Assembly: GCF_004027225.2 (NCBI RefSeq)
Contig: NC_044277.2
Location: 29,154,995 to 29,218,994, forward strand
DNA: 64,000 nucleotides
Source: Strigops habroptila
Taxonomy: Eukaryota > Chordata > Aves > Psittaciformes > Psittacidae
Direction: 5' to 3'
A program made the translations under genes and the position numbers. Below the pieces are notes generated by a model. It saw only the letters and a program-made list of their open reading frames with translations. It was not told where the DNA came from and searched no databases. Shown here piece after piece: positions 11,263-24,770 of this stretch (position 1 is the stretch's first letter; each line of letters starts with the position of its first letter).

Positions 11263-14200
11263 ATGCTTTTTTATATTATTTATTTTTCCCTCAGAATAAG
11301 AGTGGTTTATAATTGGCTTTATAATACTTCCAAGTGACTTACTGAATTGCTTATTTCTAAAAATGATGAGCAGCTTGACCACTCCTGCTGCTTGAGGCCA
11401 GCACAAAGAGTACAGAAGGGTGGTAGGTTAAGAGAGAAACCCTTGTTAGTGTTTTTGTTTATTTGCTGAAATTTAACAGGAAATATAGAGTGAGTAAAAA
11501 GAGCTCCTGTGGTGACCAGCTTCAATTTCATGAACTTGTGTTGCTATTTTTCCCTGTAGTATGTTGCACATGCAGAGCACATAGGAATTTAATGTTATCG
11601 CTGTTGCTGAACAGTCTGTGATGGGATCACTTTCACTGCTCTGGCACCTTGCCAAACTTTCCAAAATGATGATTGCATTGACATTTGTCTCATTGTATTA
11701 AAAAGTACATGTGTGGGTGGTATTTGTTGTTTGACAACAAAACTAATGAAGACAGGAAACTGAACAACTTCTGTTGCCTAAACTTCAGATAAAAATACAG
11801 ATCTTTTTATTGGTGCTTTTGCAAAACATAGAGAATCAGATTTCCATGAAATCGTGACCCGGCTGAAGTTGATGGAAAAGTCCTGCTAGTTTAAGCAGAT
11901 TGGGGATTTCAGTCCAATTATATAACTACAAGGCTGAATCCGTTAGTCTCCTAGAACCTTTCCACAGTGGTCCTAATAATTTTGAAATATTGCTTCAGAC
12001 TATAGTAGACCATTACGAAGACTGGACATAAATCAGAGGGAAGGTAAAATGCCTCAATGATGAGATACGGAAGTGTGAAATTATGTAAGTCATCATTTTA
12101 CTATCTTCAGTGTGGTTTTTTTAACATAGTGGATAAAAGATTACTTGAGCTTCAGATGGGCAGCGCAGTTATGACAGGCAGTCACAGACTGGATAGTTAC
12201 TTAATATTATTTCTTTTTTCTGCTTCAGCAGATAAAGTGGCTAATGTCTGCATCATACTGATATAGAGAACAAATTGTACAATTAACTTCTATAAACTGG
12301 ACTTTATAAGCATGGCAGTCTGAACATTTGAGCCAACCTAATCTAACGTATACATGTATATCCCTTTGAAATGGCAATTTGGATCAAAAATGCTTTTGAC
12401 CTCATATTTCTCAACAAGTCTCTTTCTTTAAGGTAATTGTGACAAATGTAAGTACTGACAAAGGAAAACAAATCTGTTTTTTTCTACTTTAAAATACTTC
12501 TAAAGAGAACACTGGGATGCTGCTCTTGCTGCTCTTACGTCTAGGTTAATGGTGATTCCTCTGTAGCTCATAGTTCATAAGGCCATGGAAAGTAGTGCTC
12601 CTCTGGCTTGCAGAGCTGTATAGAAAAAGCTGAAAAATGAGAAACAGCGGGAAACACATGCAGCAAAGAGTCTGCAGAACCTGTAACTTCCATAAGTTAA
12701 GGTGGCTCAAGGAAGGGCTTGTCAAGCATCTTAGTAGTGCAGAGGAAAAGATGGGATTTCACAGCTAAGGCATGCATAGAGAGGAAAAGGAAGTCAAGAA
12801 AAGGAGCAAGGCTTCCTCCTTTGGAGGACAGCAGCCATTTGACTGGTGGGGCTGTGCTTGGCTTTGGGCTTGATTGTTCTTCGGGTTCTTTGTGAAGGCC
12901 CTTCTGCCATGCAACATGGTTGCATCCCTATAGTAGTTTAACAGAGGGCTGTTTGCTGGAGTGGCTGAGGAGGAGAAGGTCATGTTTGGCCTCTGCAGGT
13001 TTCTGCTAGTGTTACTCCATTGCTTCCAGGGGTAAGGAGATGAAACTATGATATTACTCTGCATAGTCAGATCCCAAAATAAACTCTTTTTTTGGCACCT
13101 CTCCCACTCTGAACAGGAAAACTGCTAAATGTTTTTGTCTGGAGCCAAACATAGATTTGGGCAAATCTCTTGTCTGGGGGCAATGCTCCTGGCTTATTCA
13201 TCTCCTCTGAAGGACCGTGCTTTCTACTTCCAGGCTTGGGATCAATTAGCAGAGATAAGGATGTATGCTTAATTCTGATCTTGTAATAGTTCCTCCAGGC
13301 TCTCAGCTTCAGGGATCAGCACTGCCCCTTGAAGCTGTCATTCACAATGCCTATTTAATTCCAAAGTTACAACAGTTGGATACATCTGTGAACTACCTTG
13401 GTATAATTTCACTGAAATCCCATCATGAAAAAGAAAACAAAAACAAATGAAAAAGAGCAAAGTCTCTTTATTCCCAGGATGTTAAGGCAAGTGTATTACA
13501 CTTCAATAACCTTTTAAGAGATGTAGGATATGCAGCATCTCATCTCAGCTGTCTGCTTCCAAAGTCAGACAGTTGCTTCTGACCTTAGAAATCTCACACC
13601 CATCTGTACCTTATTTGCAAGAAGTCTTGAAAATAAAGCTAATTTGTTTTTCTTTTCACTAGACATACTCCACTATATATCTCTATCTAGGCAGAGGAGG
13701 AGGGCTTTCAAATGCAGATGAACTGATCAAGTGTTTCTTACTGAGGAACAGTGAGGCAGCATTTCCAAAATCTTCTACAGAGCATGGGGAGTTCCCCACT
13801 GCCTCTTGCATGGTCTGATTTTTTTGGGAGCTCTGCTTGCGTGATCCTGAATAAGATGATAGATGTGATGGTATTTCTCCGTTCTGCTTTGAACCGCTGC
13901 CATCCTTACTGTTCCCAACCCCCTAAGCAAATGAAAAGAGAAACAAGTAGAGCTTCTTGTAGATCTTCAGCAATGAACTCAAAATAGTTGAAATGAAAGA
14001 TATTTTATTTGCACATGAAATTTGGGAAATAAAAACTAGATTGATATTTCTGTTTGATTGATATGTCCATGAGACAGTCCATACACAAGGACAGTGCAGT
14101 AAGAACACCTGATTTGATGGCACTTACTAATTACAGCTTGTAATTAAAACCAGTAAAGTAATAGAAATAAGAACAAATAAGTTTGAACTTCCCTGCTACC

Positions 14201-16902
14201 CCACATTTGCATGCTTGTTTTTATCTTCATTTCCAGATTTTCTAAGTTTTCCCAGAGGTGGCCAGCAAACTCCAGGTGTATCTTCCTCTTCTGTCCTTCA
14301 GTGCTCCTTGTCCAGGCCAGGGCACACGTTTCCAGTCCCTCTCCTGTCCTATGCATGGCCTCAGCTAGTTTCAGTGGCACTGGGCACTGCTCACACTGCT
14401 TTTGCTGCAGGAGAAGTGAGGGGAGCTGACTGCCTGGCAGTTGCCTTCCCACTTGCGCAGCCAGGCACATAGGTCACTGCAAGAAATGTGGTAATTGGTT
14501 TAGTTCATTCTGAACTCACTGTTTGTGAAACCAGTAATTGGGAAGGCAATTATGGGTGCCCGTTCCTGGCCAGCCAAGCCCTTTTTAGCCTGGTGGAGTA
14601 CCTGAGTTCTTGATGGTGAGCATGTTTAGAAAACATTGAAGTGCAGCAACAGGATTGCTAAATGAAAAATGAACCTGGTTTTTTGCAGCTGTGGTCCTCC
14701 ACTTTTCTCCTGTTTAACGCTTTCCAAGACAGGTTCTTAATTTTTAGATGTTTCTAGGTAGTGTGTTTCTCAGGAGCTTGTTTTATTTAAGAAAAGGAAA
14801 ACGGGGCTGAAGGACCTCTGCTGAGATTCTTCCAGAGATGCCATGACTGGGGGCTGTCGTCCAGTTAAACCCAGCCAGGTGGGTTCGCAGAGCTGTGACT
14901 GCAAGTCATCCACTTGCATGTGCAGCATATACAGAACACAGAGCACGGAGTTATTTCTGTGAGACTTAAACATTGCAAGCAAGTTTTGAAGATGCACACA
15001 TTCAATAAGTAGTAGTAGTATTTTTAATTGCTACTAATTGGTGTCTGATTATCTTAGAAGTCATGTCATGTACTTTTCTGTGAGGAAATTTGCTATGGCT
15101 GCATATGGGATGGCAAAAGAAGCTGCCATACTTTCATATCTTCATCCCTTTGTTCATGTCATGGAGAAAGAAAGGCTCAAATATCTCCGAATCATTTTTG
15201 TTTAGACCTGACAACAGCGTGTGGGAAGGACCGTGGCTTCCCAGTGTTCCGCACTGTCTCCCCCTGTAATCTCAGTAACACCTCTCTGTCCAGTTTTAAT
15301 AATGCCTATGCTTCTTGTGCCAGTTAGTGCAGAATTTCAGATGTCACAAGTTGGTCGTTGTTTTATTTGGCATACAACAGGTAGCTCTATGGGTACTGAA
15401 TTTCACCTGTGGGACTGAAAGTTTCTGTCATTTGTCTGGATAGATGCTGTATAATCCAGTAACACCTTAGGCTGGTACTGGGGCACACGGTGGTTGTAGA
15501 TGAGTTGTATTTAGCTGTATAAATGCTGACATACACCTGATGATGAAAAGGGTAGAAGCTTCTTGCTGACTCCAGTTCTTGCTGCATTACACCGTATTGT
15601 GGATCCAGCAACAAGAATGTTTAAATTTGTATTTTAATAACTAGAAAATATATTCTATGGATGGTTTTGTATATTCAGTCAAATGGTGAAGATAGGGACT
15701 TGTCCTAGCCTGGTTGAAAATGAATACTACATTACTGTACATTAGTGCGCACTGTACATTGTAAAGAAGTCTTACAGTGACCTTAAAATGCATTATCTTC
15801 TGTGTTGTTAGAGAGCAGCAGTTTACAAATGCTTAGAGTGATTAGATTGACATGGTTTATGTGTAATGAGCAACTGCCGGTGAAGCGAGTAATTAAATGC
15901 AAAGTATACTAGAAAATGTAATAATACATTGAAATTCAGGGCAGATTATTTCCAAGCATCATTATGAGAATCTGTCTTATCTCTTTGTATTCCAGTATGA
16001 ATAGAGATTTCTGGCAAAATGGAAATTCAATGCATTCCTTTCTTCCAGTGAGGACGCTGTTTTGGGATGGCAAAAATTAGAGCCTTTTTGCATAAAAAAA
16101 ACTCTGTTATGGGAACTTGAACTGGAAATACTGTACAAAGTAGTAAGAATAAACAAAAACATTTGTCCATCTGTGGATTTTATTTAAGTATTTTTTACTT
16201 GCATGATATTATCTTGGTAATAAGTTCAGTCTTTCTCATTGCTGCTTGTCGTTTTTTGCTGTGAACTTTACTCCTGATTTCTTTCTTGTTCAGAAACGTG
16301 GCTTATCCCTGTCCCTAGAGCATAGCCTAGCTGTTCAGGCTGGCCTGGAAAGAGCCTTGCAGTTATTAAGCTCTTGTTTTGGCTGAACATTTAAAATGTG
16401 TATCATGTTAAATATACACATTTAATTATTGTTTTACATTAATACACTAGGCTGGAATATACTGATTCTTTCTTTTACTTCTCCAATTGAGCTGTATATT
16501 TGTTCTGTAGTGGATAAAAATGTTGCAAAAGCCTTGTTTAAAAAGAAAAAAATAAAATCCTGTGGCTTTTGTTTTCTTAACAGATGGAAGTTTTATTGGC
16601 AGTCCCTAACATTTAGCATGCTTACATCTATTTCAGAAAACGGAAAGAGTTGGTCACAAAGTCAGAATAAAAAAATTGTTTATACAAACCAACAGTTAAC
16701 ACAGCAGGTTGGCTGGTGCTAAACTGGCTTGTAGCTATTGGTGTTTTTGTAATTGGTGTTTAATCAGAAGAGTTTTCTGGATAGAATTAGACCAACTGGT
16801 TACATAGTAAATCCGATGGAAGTTATAAATCCTCATCCTGAACTGTGTTCTCTTTAACAGTTACGTGGTGTTAATATTGTACATAGGCCGAGGACTCACA
16901 AT

Positions 16903-17352
16903 TCATAGAATCATAGAATGGTTTGGGCTGGAAGGGACCTTAAGATCATCTAGTTCTGACCCCCTTGCCATGGACAGGGACATCTTCCACTAGACCAGGT
17001 TGCTCAAGACCCTGTCCAGCCTGGGCCTTAAACACTTCCAGGAATGGAGCATCCATAACTTCTCTGGGCAACCTGTTTCAGCGCCTCACCACCTTCACAG
17101 TAAAGAATTTCTTCCTAATGTCTAATCTAAATCTCCCCTTTGTCAGTTTAAAGCATTCCCCCTCGTCCTATCACTACATGCTCTTGTAAAAAGCCCCTCT
17201 CCAGGTTTCTTGTAGGCCTCTTTAGGTACTGGAAGGCTGCTATAAGGTCTCCCTGGAGACTTCCTTTCTGCAGGCTGAACAAGCCCAACTCTCTCAGCCT
17301 GTCTTCACAGGAGAGGTGCTCCAGCCCTCTCATAGTCTTCGTGGCCCTCCAC
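16903..17352 (-). mobile_element. CR1 LINE 3' fragment (-), with tail
   Basis: Starts with the reverse complement of the CR1 tail (TCATAGAATCATAGAATGG) and continues through GGAAGGGACCTTAAGATCAT, the ACCAGGTTGCTCAAG motif and CTGCAGGCTGAACAAGCCC. One of the better-preserved copies here, consistent with a younger CR1 subfamily. It is 5'-truncated at the right end. Confidence 0.95.
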
Positions 17353-19083
17353 TCTGTGACCCGGCTTGTGCCTTTGAAGAAGCTTTTGACATGTTTGCAC
17401 TATTAGGTGTTGAAAAGCCAGAGGAGAGTGGGTGGAAGGCCAGTGCTTGCTGAGAAAGCAGTGGAACAAGTAAAGCCAGATCAGACCCCAAGCGTGGAGC
17501 AGTGCCAGAGCAGAGTTCCAGCAGGAAAGGTGCAGGTAATACTGAGCTGTTATTTCCAAGTAGCAACATATCAAAAGTTTCCCTTGCCCAAATGGTTATG
17601 GAGGGAGATTGTCAAAGGCAAGTGAGGGTAACTGCAGACAGAAACAAAGCTAGTTTTTAAAATTTGCACATGGTTTGTAACTCCTGTTTCTGTGACTGAC
17701 TTTCCAAGTGATGTTGGTTGCCTGAGGCCAGGTTGCAAAGGACTCAGTTGCAAGTAAGTTGAAGGTTGCTAATGGCTTAAGGGTGAAAATATGCAATGAA
17801 TTGCATAGAAAAATTGTTAGCCTGTCACAAAATGGTTTATATGAGTGACAACCTAAGTGTATGGAAAAAACTGGGTATGTTTTTATCAGCAGTTGATGCT
17901 GGAGGCAATGAGGTGGCAAATACAGAGATGTAAGAAAAGCCAAACCAGTAAGAAACAGCATAATAATGGAGTTTGAGAACAACAAAGGAGAGAGAAATGT
18001 GAAGTATTTGAAGTAAGCTGAAATAAATTGAAGTTACAGTGTTAACATCTGGCTGTCTGCAAGACAGGCTGCTTCTCTTTGGACTAGACCTTCCACAAAA
18101 TTTTTGATGAAACATGCTATGGACTTAAAGGACCACCACAAGCCTCAAAGTGGTTGAAAGAATACGAAGGATCTGTCGGGGGAAAAATAAATATTCCTGA
18201 TTGGATATTGCAGAACAGTTAACTTATCTGGAAAAATATACTGGAAATTGTCCATGTTATCTCTGAACTGTGAGTGATGTTGAAGCAGAGCTTGAAAGCA
18301 GCGGGGTCCTGATGGTTAATCAATGTGTTTGCCAAGAAGTGATCAGACTGTGGCCCTCAGCACTCTGCACATCAGTGTCTGCTTGTGTAGGTGATTGGGT
18401 TTCCAGCAAAAGACCCTGTACCCTTCCAAACAGGGCAGGTGTTTCAAGTGGAAATGGCTTCTGTAGACACAGATGAATTAAAATAGAAAAACTGTCTGTG
18501 GAGCAGGAGAAAGCTACAGGAGAGTAGCTCCCAAGGGAAACTCTTGGCTTTCTCTCGTGATCACCTGCTTTTGAAGCAGAAAAGATTCTTTATCTGCAGT
18601 TGCTTTCAAGGGAAAGTTTAGAAATAAGTTAATATTTCCAAACATCTGTTGAAAACTGAAGGAGTGAAATAGAGTTAGTCTAAGCATTGGATTTGGTCTT
18701 TTGCTGTTTCTGTCCATTTTAGCCAGTGGACTTGGGACTGCTTGGCAACCTAAGTACTTGCTTCTGTGGTTTTAGTCATTCCTCACTTCCATCTGCTTGC
18801 ATGGGGCTGGCTATTAATTATGGCACATTGACATATGAAAACGAAGCCGTTATTTGACTATATTTGAACTGGATGTGAATAGTTTTGATATATATGAATC
18901 GATTATCTGGTATCACAGTACAAGTATTCTGCTCTTTACGGTTCGGTTTAATTTGTACAGCTGTAGTCTGAGTCTGCAGCCTTTTGTCATCACTGTTTAG
19001 GTCTGTAAAGAAAACTTAATAATGTATGGCACAGTATGTTTGCTGAAGCTGAATAAAATATTATGGTTCCATAAACTGAGGAT

Positions 19084-19154
19084 TTTTTTTCCCTTTTTTT
19101 TTTTTTTTTTGCCTTTGGTAAAATCATGGATTTATTGGGTTAAAAAAAAAAAAA
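19084..19154. repeat. Paired T and A homopolymers
   Basis: T7-CCC-T17 (19084-19110) is followed about 30 bases later by a run of 13 A (19142-19154). The two tracts are mutually complementary and could pair in single-stranded RNA or DNA. Confidence 0.8.
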
Positions 19155-21477
19155 ATCATCCTGGTGAACACTGTGTTCAATCTGGCATTAGAGAATAGGG
19201 AATCAGAGAGGCTGCCCCTCTCTTGTGCTCTCAGGGCTTTCTCCACTAAGGGCTGTGCAGACCAAGGAGGAAACTGCTGGGTCCTGCCTCATACGTGTGC
19301 ACATCAGCACCCTGCCATGCACAGCACGTGTGGCTGCTTGTGTCTTGCTCAGCACCATCCTCTGCACCAGATAAGGCGGAAATCCCAGGGAGGGAGGAAG
19401 TGATGCGTGGTTGTGCAATGCAAGACCATACGGCAATGGAGGGGATGGAATTCAAGTCTCGTATGTACCATTGTTTGGCATTATATAATTTCTAGGGGCT
19501 TGATATTGGAATGTGGCTATTTTCAGGTTTTTTGGGGGGGTTTGCTTTAGTGCATCACTTCTAAGTCAATTCTTTTGAAAACTGAAGGGAACTCAGCATC
19601 TGCTAAGCTCCTCAGACCCTCAAAAAAGGGCTTACTGTAAACTTAAGAAGTTTTTTAAAAAATAATCATTCAGTCAGACTTAAATTTATGTTGTTTATAC
19701 GTCTTCTCCTAATTCTGTGTGATCACATGCTGATTGTTTTGTCTTCCAGGCAGATTTTCTTGGTAATGTGTCATCTATTTGTGTGTGAAGACGTGTAAAA
19801 TGACTAATTCTTTCTACTATTTACATTCTTAAAGGAACAATTCTAATTTTGTTCTTTAAGCAATGGGTAAAAGCCCTTCTGTGGAAACACCAGAATAAGA
19901 CAATTAATTGGTCTGAAGAAGTATTTATACGTTAGCGATGTTACATACTTTACTGAACAAAACAAAATTACCTTGGCAAGGTTGTCTTTCCTGTGAACTT
20001 AAAATTGCTTGTGCCGTTTTTATACCTGCCAAGGTCTGAAAGCTATAAACAGGGAGACATGTGGAGAGAGGAATATATTTTTATATATTTTTATGCATAA
20101 ACATATACTCATATATATTGATTAATATTTTGGATGATGAAAAGGAGTATGGGGGAGCAGTTTACATAGGGAATTTCAGCTTACTGATGGTGGTACTTTC
20201 TGAGGGCAACACGTCCTCGATCTCTCCACTGTAAAGATGAGCAATAATTTACAGGCAAATCCAGTTTGCAAGTCCTAGAAGGTGTCTGGACTTCTCCAAG
20301 GTGGTGCATGTGTCATGCAAGTACCTCTGCTCATGATGGGACAAGCATCTATTTTGTTGGGTTGTATTTTGTGTGGCTGTTTGGGTTGCCTCCCTGGTAC
20401 ATCTCTTGGACTTACAGCAAGTTGGCAGTTAAAGCTCCTTATCTTAAAAGCACAGATATCTAGAAATAACTCTGTTAGCAGATGTTTCTGGTAGGCAGGG
20501 ACATGAAGATGCTAGCAGGCTGAGGGTCTGGAGGAGTTCGGCCGATGTATAGCAGGATGAGAGGCTAATGACAGTCTGCGAGATAGGTCTGCCCCTGTGA
20601 AGCTGAGGAAGCATAGCTGCCCGGGGAATGGCATTCCAGAGGAAAGTCTAGGTCCTGGGCTTTCTTTTGCTTGCTGGGAAGACGGAGTGGCTTGGTTCTG
20701 TTGGTTTTCCATGCTCTTCACTGCAACCTTGCAAATAGTTTGCTTTATAAACACCAGTGCATTGTATTCCAGAGAGGTAGTGTATTTGTGAAGATACCTA
20801 TTTGCTTAGGAAGTCTTCGCTTATGGAAGGCAGCAGATCTGAAGATCTAGGAAGTGCTGGCAGTCAAAGAGGCAACCTGACACTGCTCCTATATGTGTGT
20901 CTGTGCTCCTCATTGCTGGACGGGCTCCTCACAGAGATCCTGCCGGCATCACTTCTTCCCCTTTGCCTTCTGGCACCTGAGTTGGGTCATAGTGAATAAT
21001 TTTTCTGCTCCTGGAGAAACCCTCAGTTACAAATACAGCTGTTAAAGAATCCAGTAAGTGACTGGCAGAAGCTCTTTACTTTCTTTATTGCCTTTTATCT
21101 GCATTCTGACTTTTTTCCTGGAATTCTAGGAGGAGGGCAGCTAGCATTTCTTCTGTGCAGTTATGCAGCACAGATGTGTATGCATTTAATGTATATATTC
21201 TGTGGTTTTTGATATTCCAATTCACATACCTTTTTGATTTAACATTAAGAGGTAACTGATTGCTTTATCAAATGGAAAAGAATTGCTGATTTTTCTGGGT
21301 AGTCTTCAAACTGTTGAGAAATTAATGGTAGTTTTAGAATTTATGAAGGGCAAGGAAATGGTATTCTCTGATTCAAAAAACTAATTAGAAGTAAATGCCT
21401 GTGGGTATTGGGTTGTGTCCCCCCCTACATTTTAGAAGAATTAGAGGAAATTTTAATAATTGTTTTCAATTTTACAG

Positions 21478-21725
21478 GCAGCCAGCATCAAGCGTGAAAT
21501 GACCTTCCCTGCATTTCAACAGGAGGATGTAAAATGTGACATCAGTCAAAAACTACCAGACCAACAGTTTCTCCTGTTCACCGCAAAGGAGGAAGATTTA
21601 AAAACAGCAGAGACCAAAAAACCAAGCAGAGCTCATGAGTATGAGAAGGAAAACACTCGTTCTGTTTGTCTTCTGGAACAGAAGCGCAAGGTTGTTTCTT
21701 CAAATATTGATGTGCCTCCAGCAAG
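21478..21725 (+). CDS. ZNF704: ZNF704 coding exon 2 (residues 95-176 plus split codon 177)
   Basis: Internal exon of 248 bases, bounded by acceptor TTTTACAG|GCA and donor CAAG|GTAAGG. It joins exon 1 in phase 0 (GTLK then [10 protein letters not shown]) and leaves two bases of an arginine codon for exon 3. The encoded protein has the family block KREMTF at its start and [20 protein letters not shown] near its end, which I recognise from ZNF704; its paralogue ZNF395 has a related region. The middle (about residues 105-150) is polar and less conserved against the mammalian protein as I recall it. A basic QKRK patch is present. There is no zinc finger in this exon; the C2H2 motif and the C-terminal DNA-binding region are encoded later. 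The ATG at 21460 is intronic, just before the acceptor, and is not a start. Confidence 0.94.
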
Positions 21726-22920
21726 GTAAGGAGAGTTGGAGTTTTTCTGTGTTTTGTTTAATCTTTTTTGCTTCTTGCCTTTTTTATGTTTTATGTTTAA
21801 TGGGATGTTAGAGGTAAGTTTGGTAAGCAGTAATGTGAACTGATAAGACTAGTATTTGTGTCCAAGCAGTCCAAAGTCAATCACAACTTCACTATTTGAA
21901 CCATCTCCTAGAAAACTGCAAGCAGTAGTAGCAGAAACTGAAACCACCTGCAGTCTAGGATTTTGTATTGCTTTTGCAATGTTTTTGCCAGTACAATGTG
22001 CTGCAGCTGAGGTACTCTCAGAAGAGGACATGTCTTAACAGCAAGAGATTGTTGACCCAGCTTCACCCCGAGAAGTAATCTTCTAAATTAGACACAGAAT
22101 CATCTTTCCTGATTCCATTTTTTTTAGTTATTATTTTTTACTATCATACCTGCAACCACTTTTTACTCATGGGCGTGACTTACACTTCATAGTGGGAATG
22201 TAGTATCTTAAGTTCCAGTATATCCTGGTGTAGGTATACAGGTGGGTCATAATCTTGAGAATCTCGATAATCTTCAGAATCTTGCACTTTGGGAAGGACT
22301 TCACTGCCTTGAGAGAGAAGAGGAATGACTCCTCTAGGAAATGCTGAACACTGGTGTAAAAAAAACCCCATATCCAGTAATGCTAGACAGACTCACTTCT
22401 GTGCACGATGGGAAAGCTGACAACAAATTTCTATGTTGCAAGATGACGTGCTGTTTCTTTTTGTGGTTCATGATTTGGTGTGGACATCAGTCTATCTGCA
22501 AAGATTTTTTTTCCTTAACCTGCCTGGTAAATTCACTTGCACATAGTATTCAGTGAAACACCTTCTGAGTTTATATTGCCACTTCAAAAAATACATAATC
22601 AAACTGGGTGCTTTGTTGTTTTTTGATTTGCTTGCTATCTAAAAACCAACATAAACCAGCAGGTTCTGCCACATCACCCAGAACAGGATGACTGTCATTT
22701 TTCTCTTGCTCTCATAGATGACACTTGTGAAAACCACAAAGTTCATGAGCATTTTGACACAATTTTTTCCCCCATATATATTTATTGAAAAGCTATGCAT
22801 TAAAAACTTGAAAATGTTAGGGGACTTCCTTGAGATTTTCACCAGTAATTAACCCTGTAATGGCTGAGTGCTTTTCACATTCATACTTATGTGTCTCTAA
22901 GCAAGTAGGAATATCAGAAA

Positions 22921-22973
22921 ATTCAGGTTAGCAGGGACCTCAGGGAGTCACCTAATCCAACTTCCTGCTCAAA
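22921..22973 (-). mobile_element. Short CR1 3'-end remnant (-)
   Basis: Reads ATTCAGGTTAGCAGGGACCT, then a CTAATCCAACTTCCTGCTC motif. The reverse complement matches the last part of CR1 (TTGGA..AGGTGACTCCCTGAGGTCCC). Old and heavily truncated. Confidence 0.7.
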
Positions 22974-24647
22974 CCATATGTTAGCATTTCCATTTTACAA
23001 TTCAGGTGGCTGAAGTATGGGATTTATTTGCCTTTATGGGATTTAAGTGTCACTTCATGCAGATAATCCACTTCAAGAAGTGGTTGATCTCCCCTTACCT
23101 GTAACTGCAAGACCATCCTTCCCTGGAGGGATGGATATTTTCTCCCAAACAAGGTGAAAATAGGATGAATAAACATCTTTAATGCCTTAAGACGAATTGT
23201 GGCACCAGTTGTGAGCACAGGATGCTTAAGATGATAGGAAATAACTTAATTTCACATGTAAAGTTGTCTTCTAAAATTGTTCTTTGTTGCCATATTTTGT
23301 TTGGAACAGAAAAATGAACATATTATGTTGTTGCATATTTTCAGACATACAGGTTGAGCTGCTGCATTAGCAGAATTAGCGAATGAAGTAGAAAACAAAC
23401 CTGGAGTCTAGATTGAATAGTATGATAAACATCTGTCACTCTTGCTACAGTTTTCCAGACAAGTTTAAGTTTCACTTTTAATCTGAGGTGACTTATTGGG
23501 CCACTTGTCCACAATGGACAGGAAGAACACCAAAACCTGTGCTTGGCAATCTTCCTAAATATTTGTAGTTGTAATGAGGGGAATACTCAGTTTCTCTTCC
23601 TCTTCACAGTTTGATCTCCAAGTCACATTTTCTGAGCAGTGAGAGTTCAACACATCTGACATTCTCCTGCCTCCTTAGAAGCCCCTTCTAGTCTTCTGTC
23701 TAGGACTGTGCTGATGGAGTTGTGTGTTCCCCAGAGATGAATTCCTTCTCTTTTCGCCTCCTGGCAGGACTTGTTAGGTTGGCTGTCCTCTGCTCTGATG
23801 AGAACATCCATCTGCCTTCTCAGATTTGTCATATCCAGTTGTGGAAGGTCATCTTGAATTAATTAGATGATGTTTACAAAAGCATGGAAGAAATAAGGGG
23901 TTTAATATGACCTTCAGTTTCTTATTGCTGCATTCACCCTTTTTACAAAATACTCTCAGCTATTGTTTTGAAGTAGAAAAATGTTATGGAAATGAAGCTT
24001 GTTATTTATTTTGTTTTAAATCCTTAGTGGAGCTGAGGTTACCCACTTCTCTTCAGATGCCGAAGTAAAGGGTAACATTAAATTCTGCAGTATTCTACTA
24101 AACCCAGGACAATATGTGATTTTGAGACAGAAGGTTGTCATACTGCAGAATCCTTATTAGCAAGGGCGTATGACTATGTCCTTAAAAGCTCTGAAAAACT
24201 GGCTGCAAAAGACCTGGTAGCATGGATGAGTATACTTCACTGACCACAAAATGGGACAAAGCCCATCATACCTTATCTGTTTTTAAGGATCTCAATGAAT
24301 AAGAATGAAAATCTTTGTGAGGCACTGTATACAAAATAACTAACAGTTCAGAAAACACTGACATAATAAATGATGCTTCTGAGGCATTCGGCCACAGGGC
24401 TTTTGTTATTGCTTGCAGGTTCCGAAATTTTAGAAATGTGAAAATACCATAACCAAGTACCTGGTGTTTTGGGTGATTGGTTCAAGTGTGCTGAAGTTAC
24501 AGTAGGTGGAACTGTAGAGCAGGGACAGGCTGGTGGCCCTCTCACGTTGTGCATGCAGGAGAACAGGACGCTAACGGGAACATGGAGACTTTAAAATTTT
24601 GCTTTTCAGTGATATCTGGAGAGAAGGGGTGGGTCCATGCTCAGTAA

Positions 24648-24770
24648 TAGCCCAGCAGTTACACGCTTGCCTGGAGTGTGGTGTGCGTTCAGGTTCTTCT
24701 GTTGTTGCATTTGGAGCAAGGATCTGAACAGGGGGCTCTGGTGTGCAAAGGCAGTATCTTAACCGTCAAA
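24648..24770. repeat. Decayed palindromic repeat with tRNA-like promoter boxes at both ends
   Basis: The left half reads like a tRNA head: an A-box-like TAGCCCAGCAGTT at 24648-24660, then GCTTGCCTGG, and a B-box-like GGTTCTTCT at 24692-24700. The right half is an imperfect inverted copy; on the minus strand it reads GGTTAAGATACTGCC, then GTTCAGATCC (B-box-like). The arms meet near 24705-24712. I recall similar palindromic tRNA-like repeats (..GGTTCAAATCC..GGATTTGAACC..) from reptile and bird genomes, but I cannot name the family. Confidence 0.55.

Larger units (their letters stand above)
5098..21477 (+). other. ZNF704: ZNF704 intron 1 (16.4 kb)
   Basis: Begins GTGCGT and ends TTTTACAG. The first 450 bases are still CpG island. 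The rest is AT-rich and holds three CR1 fragments (6061-6442, 10838-11262, 16903-17352), several T or A runs, an A/C-rich low-complexity patch at about 6510-6565, and AT-rich simple sequence near 20070-20120. No additional coding exon was recognised. Open frames of 60-110 codons on either strand here lack homology I can recognise, and several lie inside CR1 copies. Confidence 0.85.

Noticed and set aside
16965..17569. Several overlapping frames on both strands
   Set aside because: Most lie within or beside the CR1 copy at 16903-17352, or are short shadows next to it.
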